From the NCBI GenBank assembly GCA_036503775.1, contig DASXWH010000015.1:1-64000 (forward strand): a DNA stretch of 64,000 nt, read 5' to 3'. This DNA is from Ohtaekwangia sp036503775. GTDB lineage: Bacteria; Bacteroidota; Bacteroidia; Cytophagales; Cyclobacteriaceae. This document shows positions 27,218 through 36,951 of the stretch, piece by piece; the stretch's first letter is position 1; every line of letters begins with the position of its first letter. The notes under the pieces were generated by a model. That model did not search any database, was not told the origin of the DNA, and saw only the letters and a program-made list of their open reading frames with translations. Both the position numbers and the translations under genes were made by a program.

Positions 27218-28378
27218 TTAAATTAATTTCGCCACTGTGCTGATGAACCGTTCCGGTACTTCCCCTTTAATGGCCGTTTGATAGTCGGCATAGCTACACG
27301 GCACAATGCTGTTTCGAGAATAACGTTCCCGTCCATTAGGATAAGGTACTTCCATCCACCATTTCTCACTGATCTTACTTTTATAGAAGGTTATTATTTC
27401 AGGATCCACCGGCATAGATACTGAGTATTTCATAAAGTCGTTGCTTCTGAAATTCTGCTCATTCTTACGGTGATAATACCCCTCAATAAAATACCAGATC
27501 ATCGTAGCGATAATCGCAGCAGTCTTTTTATGGGTATCATCAAACGTTGGGTTGTATTCATAGAATCCAATGGAGCTTAGTTTTTCATTCAGGCCAGCAT
27601 ACCAGCAAACCTGGCAGGCTTCTTCACCGGTTAATCCAAACGGTTGAGCATTGGCATTGCCAGGGGCATCAGAAGAACGTATGGCGGTGATATCAAATGA
27701 AAGCAAATCAGCATTGCGAATGGTTGGTTCCATTTCCTGCAGGTTGGTTCGCATTTGTCCGATGCGGAAGGCTTCAAAGTATAACTTCTCTAAAATGGAT
27801 ACGGACAATGGATCAATCAGATAGCTTTGATAAGCGAGGTGTGTGTAACTGAAAAGGTAATTGGGTTCATGGAGAAGAATCTTATGAATATGCTGACGGC
27901 TTGGTCCGTGTTCGTGCCGATCTTCAAGATCGAGGTAGGCATCAACGTTGCACAGGCTTACCAGTTTGTCCATGGTTTCATAGGCGCTGTATTGCCCATA
28001 ATCCAGGTCGTGTGAGCCGCCCAGTATGACAGGAAGAACATTACTTTCCAACAATATCCGGCATACTTCACTGATGCGCACATAGGTTTCATCCAGATCA
28101 TGTCCGCGCTTGAGATTCCCCAGATCCAGAATGCGATAAGCACCGGTTCCCTTTTTCAGGTTGTAAAGTTTTTTTCTGATCTCATCGGCTGCTGAGGTAG
28201 TGGTCGTATTGTTCAAAGAGCCACGGCCTTCGTCAATTCCAAAAATAGCAATATGAGCGCTGCGGTATTCAGGCATTCGCTCCCCGAAAACACTGATATT
28301 TCTGTAAAAACTTGACGCTGATGAGATGTTTGAATAAAGTGACTCCTCAACCGGGGTGAAAAAAATTGTCAAATCCAT
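27218..28378 (-). CDS. Arginase/formimidoylglutamase-family protein with altered metal motifs
   Basis: The 386-residue protein has the ureohydrolase fold motifs in order, but they are altered. GGSHD at residues 120-124 stands for GGDHS, DAYLDLED at 146-153 for DAHxDxR, and SFDITAIRSSDAP at 227-239 for SxDxDxxDP. The His of the second motif is Tyr and the second Asp of the third is Thr, so a full two-manganese centre looks unlikely. Related proteins annotated as formimidoylglutamase or arginase occur widely in Bacteroidota. No hut or arginine genes are near. The start is set at ATG 28378 (MDLTIFFTP); an upstream ATG at 28429 would add a non-conserved leader. It heads a unit with the 56-residue and CNNM genes. 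Confidence 0.85.
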   Translation of the reverse strand: MDLTIFFTPVEESLYSNISSASSFYRNISVFGERMPEYRSAHIAIFGIDEGRGSLNNTTTTSAADEIRKKLYNLKKGTGAYRILDLGNLKRGHDLDETYVRISEVCRILLESNVLPVILGGSHDLDYGQYSAYETMDKLVSLCNVDAYLDLEDRHEHGPSRQHIHKILLHEPNYLFSYTHLAYQSYLIDPLSVSILEKLYFEAFRIGQMRTNLQEMEPTIRNADLLSFDITAIRSSDAPGNANAQPFGLTGEEACQVCWYAGLNEKLSSIGFYEYNPTFDDTHKKTAAIIATMIWYFIEGYYHRKNEQNFRSNDFMKYSVSMPVDPEIITFYKSKISEKWWMEVPYPNGRERYSRNSIVPCSYADYQTAIKGEVPERFISTVAKLI

Positions 28379-28598
28379 AGGGGTGCAAATGTGTCGTGAA
28401 GATAAATATTCATGAACAAATACACTCACCCCTGAAATTACCAGTAACGGACCCGGTAGACACCTTCGGACCGGCTTTAGTTCTGCAATTCAACCCTGTA
28501 ATCCGTTCACCTGTCTGCTAAATCGGGTAGCTCCGGCCGCTTCGGGCATCTAAAGTCAAAATTGGAATTATATTTACCTGATAATGAGTTAATTATTT

Positions 28599-30314
28599 GT
28601 GAACCTTAAACTGCCACTTAAATATAACCTTGACCTCAAGATCATTGGCGTGGCATTGATGTATTACCTGTCGGCCAGGCTCGGCTATTTTTTAGCGTTT
28701 GAGAATACAACAGCGCTGCCAGCCTGGCCGCCATCAGGGGTAGCCTTTGCTTTAACTATTCTAATGGGTCGTTCCGTATGGCCGGGTATTACCATCGGGG
28801 CTTTGGTGGCTAATATTATGGCTTACTGGAATAATCCAGCATTGGGCACGCAGGCTATAATCACGATCAGCAGTTTCATTGCTATTGGCAATACAATCGA
28901 ATCCGTGGTTGGTAATTATCTGGTCAAGTCATGGATAAATGACACCTTTCCATTCCGTCAGGCACGGCATGCATTCCGGTTTTTGTTTGTAGCCTTATTT
29001 ATGTGCCTTATCGGAGCAGGTGTAGGTACGTCAAGCCTTTACTTTAATGACGTTATTTTACAGGCAGACATCATTCGTACATTGTTCTCCTGGTGGATCG
29101 GGAATGTAGTGGGTATTCTGTTGTTCACTCCGTTTATACTTGCCCTCGTAAGACGCATTGATGTTAGACTGTCGACCAAAAAGTCGATTGAAGTCGGGAT
29201 CTTCTTTCTCAGCGTACTGAGTATTTACCTGTTGCTTCAGGTCGACTATTTATCGGTAACATTAGAACGAGCCCTTCCTTTTCTGGTATTGCCTTTTCTC
29301 TTATGGCTCGCATTCCGGTTTGAACTGATTGTAGCCATCGCGGGTGTTCTGGCCACATCACTCATCGCCATTTATTTCACGGTTCAGGGGGATGGTCCGT
29401 TTGTGCTGACTGAGGCGTATAATTCCATGTGGTTACTACAGATCTTCATTGGGGTTATCAGTATATCTACTATTATTCTGTCTGCCACTGTGAAAGAGCG
29501 TTTGATCGTGCAGCGTCAGCTGGTAGAGTTTAATGAGAACCTCGAAGCCATGGTGCTCGAACGTACCAAAGCATTGAATGAAGAAATTAATACCCGTAAA
29601 ACAGCTGAGGGTAAACTGCAACGCACAAACCAGGAATTAAGTAAACGTAATACAGAACTTGATAATTTTGTATACAGTGTATCACATGATCTGCGGGCCC
29701 CTATCGCTTCGGTATTAGGGTTAATCAATCTGGCCCGCAAGGACTCAGATAATGCCATGAAGGATATGTATCTCGAGATGATCAACAAAAGTGCTTTGCA
29801 ACAAGATCACTTCATCCGCGAGATTCTGGACCAGTCGCGTAACTCTCGATTAGAGGTAAAACGTGAAGAGATATTTTTTGAACCCCTGATCGATGAAACA
29901 TTCAATCAGCTGAAGTTTGCTACCAGTACAGGTAAGTCCGTTGAAAAGGTCATTACCATTCATCAGGATAAACCGTTTTATTCTGATCGCTGGCGGTTAA
30001 AAGTGATATTGAATAATATCATTTCAAATGCTATCCGCTACCGGAACGGGAAGGATCCGGTCATCAAGGTAGATGTTGATATAACCGGTCACCAGGCTAA
30101 GCTGGCCATTCAGGACAATGGTAAAGGCATTGAAAAAGAACATCTGCCTAATGTCTATAAAATGTTCTATCGGGCTACGGATGATGGTGCAGGCTCAGGC
30201 CTTGGATTATATATCGTAAAAGAAGCTATTGATAAATTGAACGGACACATTTCCATTCAGTCAGAAGTGGGCAAAGGTACAACGGTGCAATTTGAAATCC
30301 CTGAGCTGGTCTGA
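28599..30314 (+). CDS. MASE1-domain sensor histidine kinase
   Basis: The 571-residue product begins at a GTG (28599); the next in-frame ATG is 20 codons inside the first helix. A MASE1 membrane sensor of about eight helices (residues 12-300, with YYLSARLGYFLAF and PAWPPSGVAFAL) is followed by a coiled coil (about 305-350), a HisKA domain with the phosphoacceptor His363 in YSVSHDLRAP, and an ATPase domain (NIISNAIRYRNG, DNGKGIEKEHLP, GSGLGLYIVKEA). It is a membrane kinase that signals to a separate regulator; no response regulator gene is adjacent. The ligand of MASE1 domains is not known. It is divergent from the arginase-like gene and converges with the M16-like gene with no gap. Confidence 0.92.
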   Translation: MNLKLPLKYNLDLKIIGVALMYYLSARLGYFLAFENTTALPAWPPSGVAFALTILMGRSVWPGITIGALVANIMAYWNNPALGTQAIITISSFIAIGNTIESVVGNYLVKSWINDTFPFRQARHAFRFLFVALFMCLIGAGVGTSSLYFNDVILQADIIRTLFSWWIGNVVGILLFTPFILALVRRIDVRLSTKKSIEVGIFFLSVLSIYLLLQVDYLSVTLERALPFLVLPFLLWLAFRFELIVAIAGVLATSLIAIYFTVQGDGPFVLTEAYNSMWLLQIFIGVISISTIILSATVKERLIVQRQLVEFNENLEAMVLERTKALNEEINTRKTAEGKLQRTNQELSKRNTELDNFVYSVSHDLRAPIASVLGLINLARKDSDNAMKDMYLEMINKSALQQDHFIREILDQSRNSRLEVKREEIFFEPLIDETFNQLKFATSTGKSVEKVITIHQDKPFYSDRWRLKVILNNIISNAIRYRNGKDPVIKVDVDITGHQAKLAIQDNGKGIEKEHLPNVYKMFYRATDDGAGSGLGLYIVKEAIDKLNGHISIQSEVGKGTTVQFEIPELV

Positions 30315-31574
30315 TCAACCCACGGCAACCTCAAGGAAACTGTCATCCCGAAAATATTTCCCAGCTGTTCGCTTTAATTCTTCAGCGGTCAGACTGTCGA
30401 TCTGCAGGATCAGTTGCTGATAAAAATTGGTCGGAAGGTCAAACAAAAAACGCGTTCTGAATTTTTCTGCATGCGCGAATGATGTGGTGACCTCACTCTG
30501 CAGACTTCCGATAAAATGATTACGCGCTGTTTCCAGTTCATCACCAGAGATCAATTCAGAGTACAAGCGTGTCAGTTCCTTTTTGATTTCTGCGAACGTA
30601 AGCTCCGTATTTTCTTTATTGACATCTGCTCCGATTACCAGGTAGTTGTCATTCAACAATGTGTGCAGCGAAGCGTGAATACCATAGGTAAGTCCTTTTT
30701 CTTCTCGGATATTTTTCATCAGGCGTGAGCCAAAGTATCCGCCAAGAACATGTGTAAGAAAAATAACAGCGGCATAGTCCGAGTCTTTTCTTCCCAGGAT
30801 CTTTTTTCCCATCCGTATAGAAGACTGAATGCTGCCTTCTTTTTCTTCCATTAACCGGGCGCCTGAAACCGATGCTGCGGCTATTTGTTTTTGTTCGATT
30901 CGTTTTAGCGGGATTGCGCGGAAGACTTCTACGATCCGGGCCTTGTTCTCTTCGGTGATATTGCCGGAAACAATTACGGCCGCATCTTTTGCATAGGTAT
31001 TAAAATGTTCAACGCACTGCTCCCGTGTCAATGACTCAACCTCTGCAGGTTCAAGTTCTTTACCGTATGGATGATGTTCTCCGAACAGTTTTTTACGGAA
31101 TAATTTTGAGGCCAGGAAACTTGTCTTTTCACTATTCACCTTCAGGTTTTGCAGGTAGATAGATTTCAATTGATCAAGTTCCTTTTGAGGAAAGGCAGAC
31201 TGTGTTAACAGTTCCAGTAAAAGACCGAGTGCACGGTCGAGATTTTTTGTGAGAGAATAAAGCGAAACCGTAATTACATCCAGCCCCGGGTTGATCTCCA
31301 GATGAGCCCCAAGCTGATCAAAGATTTTCGCGATGTCGAAACTGCTTTTAGACGCAGTGCCTTTCTGAAGAAGTTGCGCAGAGAAGTAGGCAGCACCCCA
31401 GGCTTGTTCCCACCAGCGGCCAGCTTTCAAAATCAGTTCGATACGAATAACATGCTGATCTCCCCCGGAAATAAAATTCACAACCAATCCATTGGAGAGA
31501 ATAACTTCTTGTGGGGTGAGTAATTCAAATGAGAGACTCCGTGTAAAAGCGGGTGCCTGCGTGCGGTCAAGCAT
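30315..31574 (-). CDS. M16-family protein lacking the zinc motif
   Basis: The 419-residue protein is a single M16 unit of two lobes with no signal peptide. Where active members carry HxxEH it has YFSAQ (residues 63-67), so it cannot bind zinc in the usual way. The substrate-binding block of inactive partners, GSRLMKNIREEKGLTYGI, is intact at about residues 285-305. Single-unit M16B proteases usually work as a pair of an active and an inactive subunit encoded side by side, but no active partner is adjacent; the nearest active M16 gene is the two-half protein at 18351-21194. The gene starts 5 bp after the porV stop, so it belongs to the porUV transcript. Its function is unknown. Confidence 0.88.
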   Translation of the reverse strand: MLDRTQAPAFTRSLSFELLTPQEVILSNGLVVNFISGGDQHVIRIELILKAGRWWEQAWGAAYFSAQLLQKGTASKSSFDIAKIFDQLGAHLEINPGLDVITVSLYSLTKNLDRALGLLLELLTQSAFPQKELDQLKSIYLQNLKVNSEKTSFLASKLFRKKLFGEHHPYGKELEPAEVESLTREQCVEHFNTYAKDAAVIVSGNITEENKARIVEVFRAIPLKRIEQKQIAAASVSGARLMEEKEGSIQSSIRMGKKILGRKDSDYAAVIFLTHVLGGYFGSRLMKNIREEKGLTYGIHASLHTLLNDNYLVIGADVNKENTELTFAEIKKELTRLYSELISGDELETARNHFIGSLQSEVTTSFAHAEKFRTRFLFDLPTNFYQQLILQIDSLTAEELKRTAGKYFRDDSFLEVAVG

Positions 31575-31579
31575 GAATA

Positions 31580-32770
31580 TTAATCGGTAACCGATTCCTC
31601 CCGTTCAAGCGTGGTTTGATCGATCTGGAACAACAAGGTGAATCTTAATGTTTCCGCCAGCGGGTGTTCACGTTTATTGGTTGGAACAATGTAAGCAACA
31701 TCAAACCCAAAACGATCCTTACGGAATCCTACCCCCACAGTCAGGTATTTGCGATTACCTTTTGTAGCGGCTTCATTGAAATATCCCAACCTGCCGGCAA
31801 ATACTTTGTTGTACCAGTATTCAATGCCGATTGAGGTCATGACTTCGTCAATCTCTTCTTCAAATCCATTCGGTGCATCGGAGAATGATCCGAACATTCC
31901 GCTTAACAAGGGACGATCATCATCTTTTCCGGCAATAATATCACCGTTGGTATCACGGATAGGAGGTGTAGGTACCATCAGCTTGCTGAAATCAAGTGTA
32001 AAGGTGATGGTGTTGTACGGATCCAGGTTTGTAGTGAAGGCAGATCCAAAGCGAAGTGTTGTCGGGATAAAATCACGGTTCTCACCATCGGTATAGGATA
32101 GTTTTGCTCCGATATTGGAGATGCTTCCGCCAAATGAAATGGTTGAACCTTTAGCACTTGACTCGATAGGTTTAGTGTAATAAATACCAAAATCCACGGC
32201 TACACTATTGCCAGGTTTAGCGTCAATTCCTGCAAAAGCTCCTGTTAGGTTGGAATGAATGTATCGTAAAGAACCTCCCAGACTCAGGCTTTCAGAAAGC
32301 ATACGCGAGTAGGTTGCGTCAATAGCGAATTCGCGGGGATTAAAATCTCCCAGCGATACATTGTTAACATCACGAAAACTGATATCTCCCAGGTCAAAAT
32401 ATTTTAGTGACATCCCGATCGCTTGTTCCTGAGATAATTTCATGAAACCAGACAGGTACCCAACCCACATATCATTAACAATTTTTCCTAACCAGGGTGT
32501 ATAGGAAACGGAGCCTCCGCGCGACTTGTCAATGAATACGAGTTTTGCGGCATTCCAATAGGCGGAGTTTGCATCAGGTGCTGTTGCTACACCGGCATCA
32601 CCCATGGCTGCGCTTCGGGCATCAGGTGTAATTGCCAGAAAGGGTACAGCAGTGGTGATTGCATTATCCTTCCCCAGCAAATCATCTGGATCTGTTATTA
32701 CTGTCTGAGCGGAAACCTGACCAACAGTGCCGGCAACAAGTGCCGTTAGGAGAACTGCCCTGAACTTCAT
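31580..32770 (-). CDS. porV: Type IX secretion outer-membrane protein PorV (LptO)
   Basis: The 396-residue product has a signal peptide (LLTALVAGTVGQVSAQ) and the PorV signature just after it, AVPFLAITPDARSAAMGDAG, then NSAYWNAAKLVF. The rest is a FadL-like outer-membrane beta-barrel. PorV collects cargo from the type IX translocon and delivers it to the PorU attachment complex at the cell surface. The ATG at 32770 (MKFRAVLL) is chosen because it starts a clean signal peptide; an upstream ATG at 32845 would overlap porU. porU ends 28 bp upstream and the M16-like gene begins 5 bp downstream. Confidence 0.95.
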   Translation of the reverse strand: MKFRAVLLTALVAGTVGQVSAQTVITDPDDLLGKDNAITTAVPFLAITPDARSAAMGDAGVATAPDANSAYWNAAKLVFIDKSRGGSVSYTPWLGKIVNDMWVGYLSGFMKLSQEQAIGMSLKYFDLGDISFRDVNNVSLGDFNPREFAIDATYSRMLSESLSLGGSLRYIHSNLTGAFAGIDAKPGNSVAVDFGIYYTKPIESSAKGSTISFGGSISNIGAKLSYTDGENRDFIPTTLRFGSAFTTNLDPYNTITFTLDFSKLMVPTPPIRDTNGDIIAGKDDDRPLLSGMFGSFSDAPNGFEEEIDEVMTSIGIEYWYNKVFAGRLGYFNEAATKGNRKYLTVGVGFRKDRFGFDVAYIVPTNKREHPLAETLRFTLLFQIDQTTLEREESVTD

Positions 32771-32798
32771 CAATTTTTTTCTAAGGGTGTAAAGATAA

Positions 32799-35700
32799 TT
32801 AATTAACAGCAATAAGCTTTGTAACCCGCTCATTTTTAGAACCATCGGTTAAGGAACGAACCAGCAATCGCGCGAAGTATATTCCACCTGTAAGTTTTTT
32901 GCCCAGACCGTTTACATCGTTTAATTCCAATAGATTCACCTGATACGGGCTTGAATTTATGGTAAAAGGGAAACTCGCCATAGTAGCACCAAGAGAATTA
33001 TAAATTAATAGTTCCCCTTCCAGGTCATCTCCTGAGCGATTGTGGGTAAAATAAAGCATAGTTTCATTTTGGAAGGGATTCGGATAATTTGAGAATGTCT
33101 CAATAACCAGCGTTTCACCATCAGTGACCCTGAATTCTATGGTGGCCTGAGCTGGATTATTGTAGATATCCCAGGCTTTAATGGTTAATGTATGTACCCC
33201 TGGACTGAGGTTTGAGATCGGGAAATGCACCCAGCCAGATGTTGCATCGTCCATATCAGATTCGTAATAATCGTTCAGAACATACATGGCCGCGTCATCA
33301 TCTAAAATGGCAATAAGATTATTTCCTATTCCGTAATTAGAAATATTGATACCGCTGTCATCCTGTAAGCGGGCAATAAGGGTTGATGAAGAGCTTATAA
33401 TTCCACCGTTAACAAAAGTAGTATCTCCCATAAATAATGTAATGAGGGGAGGAGTGTTATCGGAAGGCGGGTTAGTTTCGCTTCCGCCAATACTGAAATC
33501 CATAGTTGATCCGGCAGCATCAATTTGCCGGGTTACATCAGAAGCATACAAGCTTAACTTGCCCGAACCGGTTTCATAGGCAATATTTTTGGGCATTTGA
33601 AACTCAAATTCAAATACACCATTTTGTACGGTAGCCTTTCCGCGGAACAACACGTTGTGCCATTGTGTGAAAGAAAAAGCAGGATCATTTTTTCCAATTG
33701 TTACAAAATCCGTTCGTTTATCAAACAGCGTTGCTTCGAGTATACCGGTGAAATCAGATTGTAAATCTCCGGATTCATCCTGGATCTCTCCTGTTATGTG
33801 AACTGTTGAAAGTGACTTCAAGACATCTGACCCAGTGGATGTCTCAATTTTAGTAGGCACTATGTTTAGAGTAGGCATCGCTAAGGTCAGCGAAGGATCT
33901 GCCAGCAAAGAAAAATTACGATTACCTACACCGCTCAAGCTGTTGTTCTTTGTTCGCCTGAAAATTTCACCGACTGTTAAATTATTCCCGGCTTCTTTCT
34001 GAAAAAACGCATCATAGAAAGCCTGGTTCAGTGCAAAGTTTGTATGTGAATAAACAGGTCGTGCTGTAGTTACTAATCCGATTGATCCTCCGGCTTCATG
34101 GATAACCGTTTGCTCTGCACTGGAGATCTGTGCTGGATCATCGTTGCGGCCAAACTCGCATGTTGCTGTAACCAGGAATGGATAAAGCTTATTCTCAAGA
34201 CCTTCAATATCTGTTTCAGTGAACACCCGCTCATCAGCCCAAAGTCTTTCTGATCCATGTCCGGTATAGTTGATCACTAATGCCCGGTTAAAATCTTCGG
34301 TGATCACTTTATTTACTTCAGGGATTGTTTCTCCACTCGGCTTAACTGTCTTGTGATACGTTCCCAGGAAAACTTTACGGGTGTCGAATCCGGGATAGGT
34401 ATCATCAATGTCATCTGCCATGGTGTTGGCCTGCCATTGGTGTGTGGTGGAAAATGAATCTGAATTACTTCCGTCATCAGCTACAAATACAATATTTTTT
34501 CGCCAGCGACCGTAGTTCTTTTTGTTCGTATCATAAGCAATGATCTTATCAACAACAGCTTTGGCTTCTTCAATGGTTTTCACGGGTAACCGGCCAACAC
34601 CAATGTCCAGCGTATGATTTTGAGGTAGTGTACCTTCTTTCCAGAACCCCTCATCGTTCTCCAGAAATCCCTGGTAATCATCCGAAGAATAGGTTTGAAG
34701 CGGATCAAGGGAATTGCGGGATTCGTATAGGGGAATAAAATTCGTGTTGTTTGAAACCCGGTCCAGATAATCGTATGATCCCCGGCCCATTATCAATAGC
34801 GCTTTTAGTGTGCCCGGACTTTTATCATGTACGTACTTGGTGAAATCACGCAGTGCACTTATGTCTTGCCGGCCAGATGAAAATTCGTAGTACACTTGCT
34901 CAGGTGTAGTAACGACTACATTCCAGTTGTTGTGTGATTGCCGGTGTGCCGCCAATCGATGGGCTTCAGACAGGAAATCCGGATGAGAAAGAATGATCAG
35001 GTCGGGTGTGGCGAGAGCGTGCAGGTTTTGATTTTCAATTGTCCCAATCAATTCAGGTGAAAGGCTCGTGGTGCAGGCAACATATTTACGGAGAACATCA
35101 CTGGGAGCAGAAAAAGTTGCCATACCTGATTGAACAGAAAACTCCTGATTTTCCGGTTGATAAGGATCAGTAATATCCCAGACCAAAGTTTGTCCTGCTG
35201 TATTGCCAAGCTTATAGGTTGTGGTTGGATTTTCGTTGCTTGATGCCGTGGTGAAAATCGTCTGATCATCATACACAGCAAGCGCTCTTTGAACATTGAT
35301 TACAAAGTAGTCCAGAAATGCAGTTGACTTGCCGCTGCTACCTTTTGTGAACCTATACGTAAGTTGTTGTTCTGATCGTGGAGGAGCGCCTGCAGTAGAC
35401 GAATTAATGATGAGTGTGTCCCGTTGATGCACACCTTTTATGGCGTATTGCGAATCGGTTATGGTGCTGAGTTGCTGGCTCCCGACAGACGAATTGTTGA
35501 ATAACAAATTCATGGAGGCCGGACTAAGCGATTGTGCCATTACATCAGACACGATTTTAATCGGGGTGTTATCCAGTATTCCGGGAATTGAAAAACGGAA
35601 CGAATACTCTGCGGTGAGATCAAAGCGTTCTCCAAACCATTCACGCCCTGATTTTAATTCGTTGTACGTATCGGTTTCATGATACACGTAATCATCAAAA

Positions 35701-36206
35701 TGCTGAACGATTGGGAAATTGCCTGGTATGTTTTCTTTATTCTGAATTCGCTTACCCGGTGTGGTTCCAACCGTGATGAAATAAAAATTTTCACGGGAGT
35801 ATAAATTACGTTGATAATAAGTGGACTGACTTTTCAGATCGAAGTAAGATAGATCCGAGCCCTCTGCATACCAGAGAATATAGTCACCTGAATTGAATAT
35901 GCCATCCGCTTCTCCTTTTACCAGAATAGCATTTTCAACCAGATCCGTTGGCCGTGCATCTGCATTGGCTTGAGGAAGCATGCCGCCTTCATTGCCGTAG
36001 ATTTTTATTTTACGGGGATCAATAGATGCGGGATCAAACCCCATCTTTTTCAGCTGGTCAAAAGTGATTTTGTAAACGCCATCTTTACTCACAGCAACTT
36101 TGTACCAGTTACCCGTTGCTAAAACAGACGACTGCGCCATGCTGTTCATGTTGATAAATATGAACAGCCCCGGAATTAAATTTCGAATGACGACCCGCAG
36201 TTGCAA
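32799..36206 (-). CDS. porU: Type IX secretion sortase PorU (gingipain-type C25 peptidase)
   Basis: The 1135-residue product has a signal peptide (LFIFINMNSMAQ), a long N-terminal beta region (to about residue 400), a gingipain-like C25 caspase fold and a C-terminal tail of the secretion-signal type (FSNYPNPFQNETMLYFTH). The catalytic dyad is His650 in YTGHGSERLW and Cys683 in TATCEFGRND, with a 33-residue spacing equal to the His-Cys spacing of gingipain R. PorU cleaves the C-terminal signal of type IX cargo and attaches the cargo to the surface lipopolysaccharide. pssA ends 22 bp upstream and porV follows 28 bp downstream. Confidence 0.95.
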   Translation of the reverse strand: MQLRVVIRNLIPGLFIFINMNSMAQSSVLATGNWYKVAVSKDGVYKITFDQLKKMGFDPASIDPRKIKIYGNEGGMLPQANADARPTDLVENAILVKGEADGIFNSGDYILWYAEGSDLSYFDLKSQSTYYQRNLYSRENFYFITVGTTPGKRIQNKENIPGNFPIVQHFDDYVYHETDTYNELKSGREWFGERFDLTAEYSFRFSIPGILDNTPIKIVSDVMAQSLSPASMNLLFNNSSVGSQQLSTITDSQYAIKGVHQRDTLIINSSTAGAPPRSEQQLTYRFTKGSSGKSTAFLDYFVINVQRALAVYDDQTIFTTASSNENPTTTYKLGNTAGQTLVWDITDPYQPENQEFSVQSGMATFSAPSDVLRKYVACTTSLSPELIGTIENQNLHALATPDLIILSHPDFLSEAHRLAAHRQSHNNWNVVVTTPEQVYYEFSSGRQDISALRDFTKYVHDKSPGTLKALLIMGRGSYDYLDRVSNNTNFIPLYESRNSLDPLQTYSSDDYQGFLENDEGFWKEGTLPQNHTLDIGVGRLPVKTIEEAKAVVDKIIAYDTNKKNYGRWRKNIVFVADDGSNSDSFSTTHQWQANTMADDIDDTYPGFDTRKVFLGTYHKTVKPSGETIPEVNKVITEDFNRALVINYTGHGSERLWADERVFTETDIEGLENKLYPFLVTATCEFGRNDDPAQISSAEQTVIHEAGGSIGLVTTARPVYSHTNFALNQAFYDAFFQKEAGNNLTVGEIFRRTKNNSLSGVGNRNFSLLADPSLTLAMPTLNIVPTKIETSTGSDVLKSLSTVHITGEIQDESGDLQSDFTGILEATLFDKRTDFVTIGKNDPAFSFTQWHNVLFRGKATVQNGVFEFEFQMPKNIAYETGSGKLSLYASDVTRQIDAAGSTMDFSIGGSETNPPSDNTPPLITLFMGDTTFVNGGIISSSSTLIARLQDDSGINISNYGIGNNLIAILDDDAAMYVLNDYYESDMDDATSGWVHFPISNLSPGVHTLTIKAWDIYNNPAQATIEFRVTDGETLVIETFSNYPNPFQNETMLYFTHNRSGDDLEGELLIYNSLGATMASFPFTINSSPYQVNLLELNDVNGLGKKLTGGIYFARLLVRSLTDGSKNERVTKLIAVN

Positions 36207-36228
36207 AGCAATGTGTTATTAAAAAAGA

Positions 36229-36903
36229 TCAGTTTGAAAACGCCTTTGCCATTAACGACAAGGCCACATATAAAAGTATAATCAGGGGTATTGCCGTTAC
36301 CTGAAAAACCACCAGTAGTAATACCGAGAGAGCCAGGAAAGTAAACCGTATTTTGTTATCCTGCCAGGTGAAATTTTTGAATTTAAGGGCAAAAATTTCA
36401 ATGCGGGAAACCATCAATAAAGACAATGCCAGGGTGAGAATAACCAGAAGCCAATCCTGAAATAACCAGGCTCCAACGGATTCTGGTAATAATGGCAGGG
36501 CTGTGATGAACAAAGTAGTTGCAGGTGTATTTAATCCCCGGAATGAGTCGGATTGTGTTTCATCGATGTTAAAAATAGCGAGGCGTAAAGCGGCAAATGC
36601 AGCAATCGAGAAACCGATGTACGGCAAAACGTCACTGGTGGTATGATCACCAATTAATTTATACATCACGAGGGCCGGCAACACGCCAAAGCTGATGACA
36701 TCAGCCAGTGAATCCAGTTCTTTGCCAATAGGTGAATTTACTTTAAGCAGACGGGCGGCAAACCCATCAAAGAAATCAAATATTCCGGCAGCCCATACAA
36801 AATAAGCTGCTGGCACACCGCGGTCTTCCAAAAGAAAGACAATACCAAAGCAACCGCATATCAGGTTACAACAGGTTAGAAAATTGGGCAGTTGTCGGAT
36901 CAT
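36229..36903 (-). CDS. pssA: CDP-diacylglycerol-serine O-phosphatidyltransferase
   Basis: The 224-residue integral membrane protein carries the CDP-alcohol phosphatidyltransferase motif DGxxARxxxxxxxxGxxxDxxxD as FDGFAARLLKVNSPIGKELD continuing to SLAD (about residues 45-70). About six to eight helices follow. It joins serine to CDP-diacylglycerol and makes phosphatidylserine, the precursor of phosphatidylethanolamine. The NLICGCFGI start and the short length match the PssA subgroup rather than PgsA. It stands 48 bp after the metallo-hydrolase gene and 22 bp before porU, so it probably heads or shares the porU transcript. Confidence 0.93.
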   Translation of the reverse strand: MIRQLPNFLTCCNLICGCFGIVFLLEDRGVPAAYFVWAAGIFDFFDGFAARLLKVNSPIGKELDSLADVISFGVLPALVMYKLIGDHTTSDVLPYIGFSIAAFAALRLAIFNIDETQSDSFRGLNTPATTLFITALPLLPESVGAWLFQDWLLVILTLALSLLMVSRIEIFALKFKNFTWQDNKIRFTFLALSVLLLVVFQVTAIPLIILLYVALSLMAKAFSN

Positions 36904-36951
36904 ATTTTATAAACCACAAAAGTAAGCCATTTAAGTTCAATCCGTGAGGCT

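Noticed and set aside
30315..31574. Treating the M16-like gene as a pseudogene
   Set aside because: The frame is full length and the substrate-binding block is intact, so loss of the zinc motif looks like a family feature and not decay.
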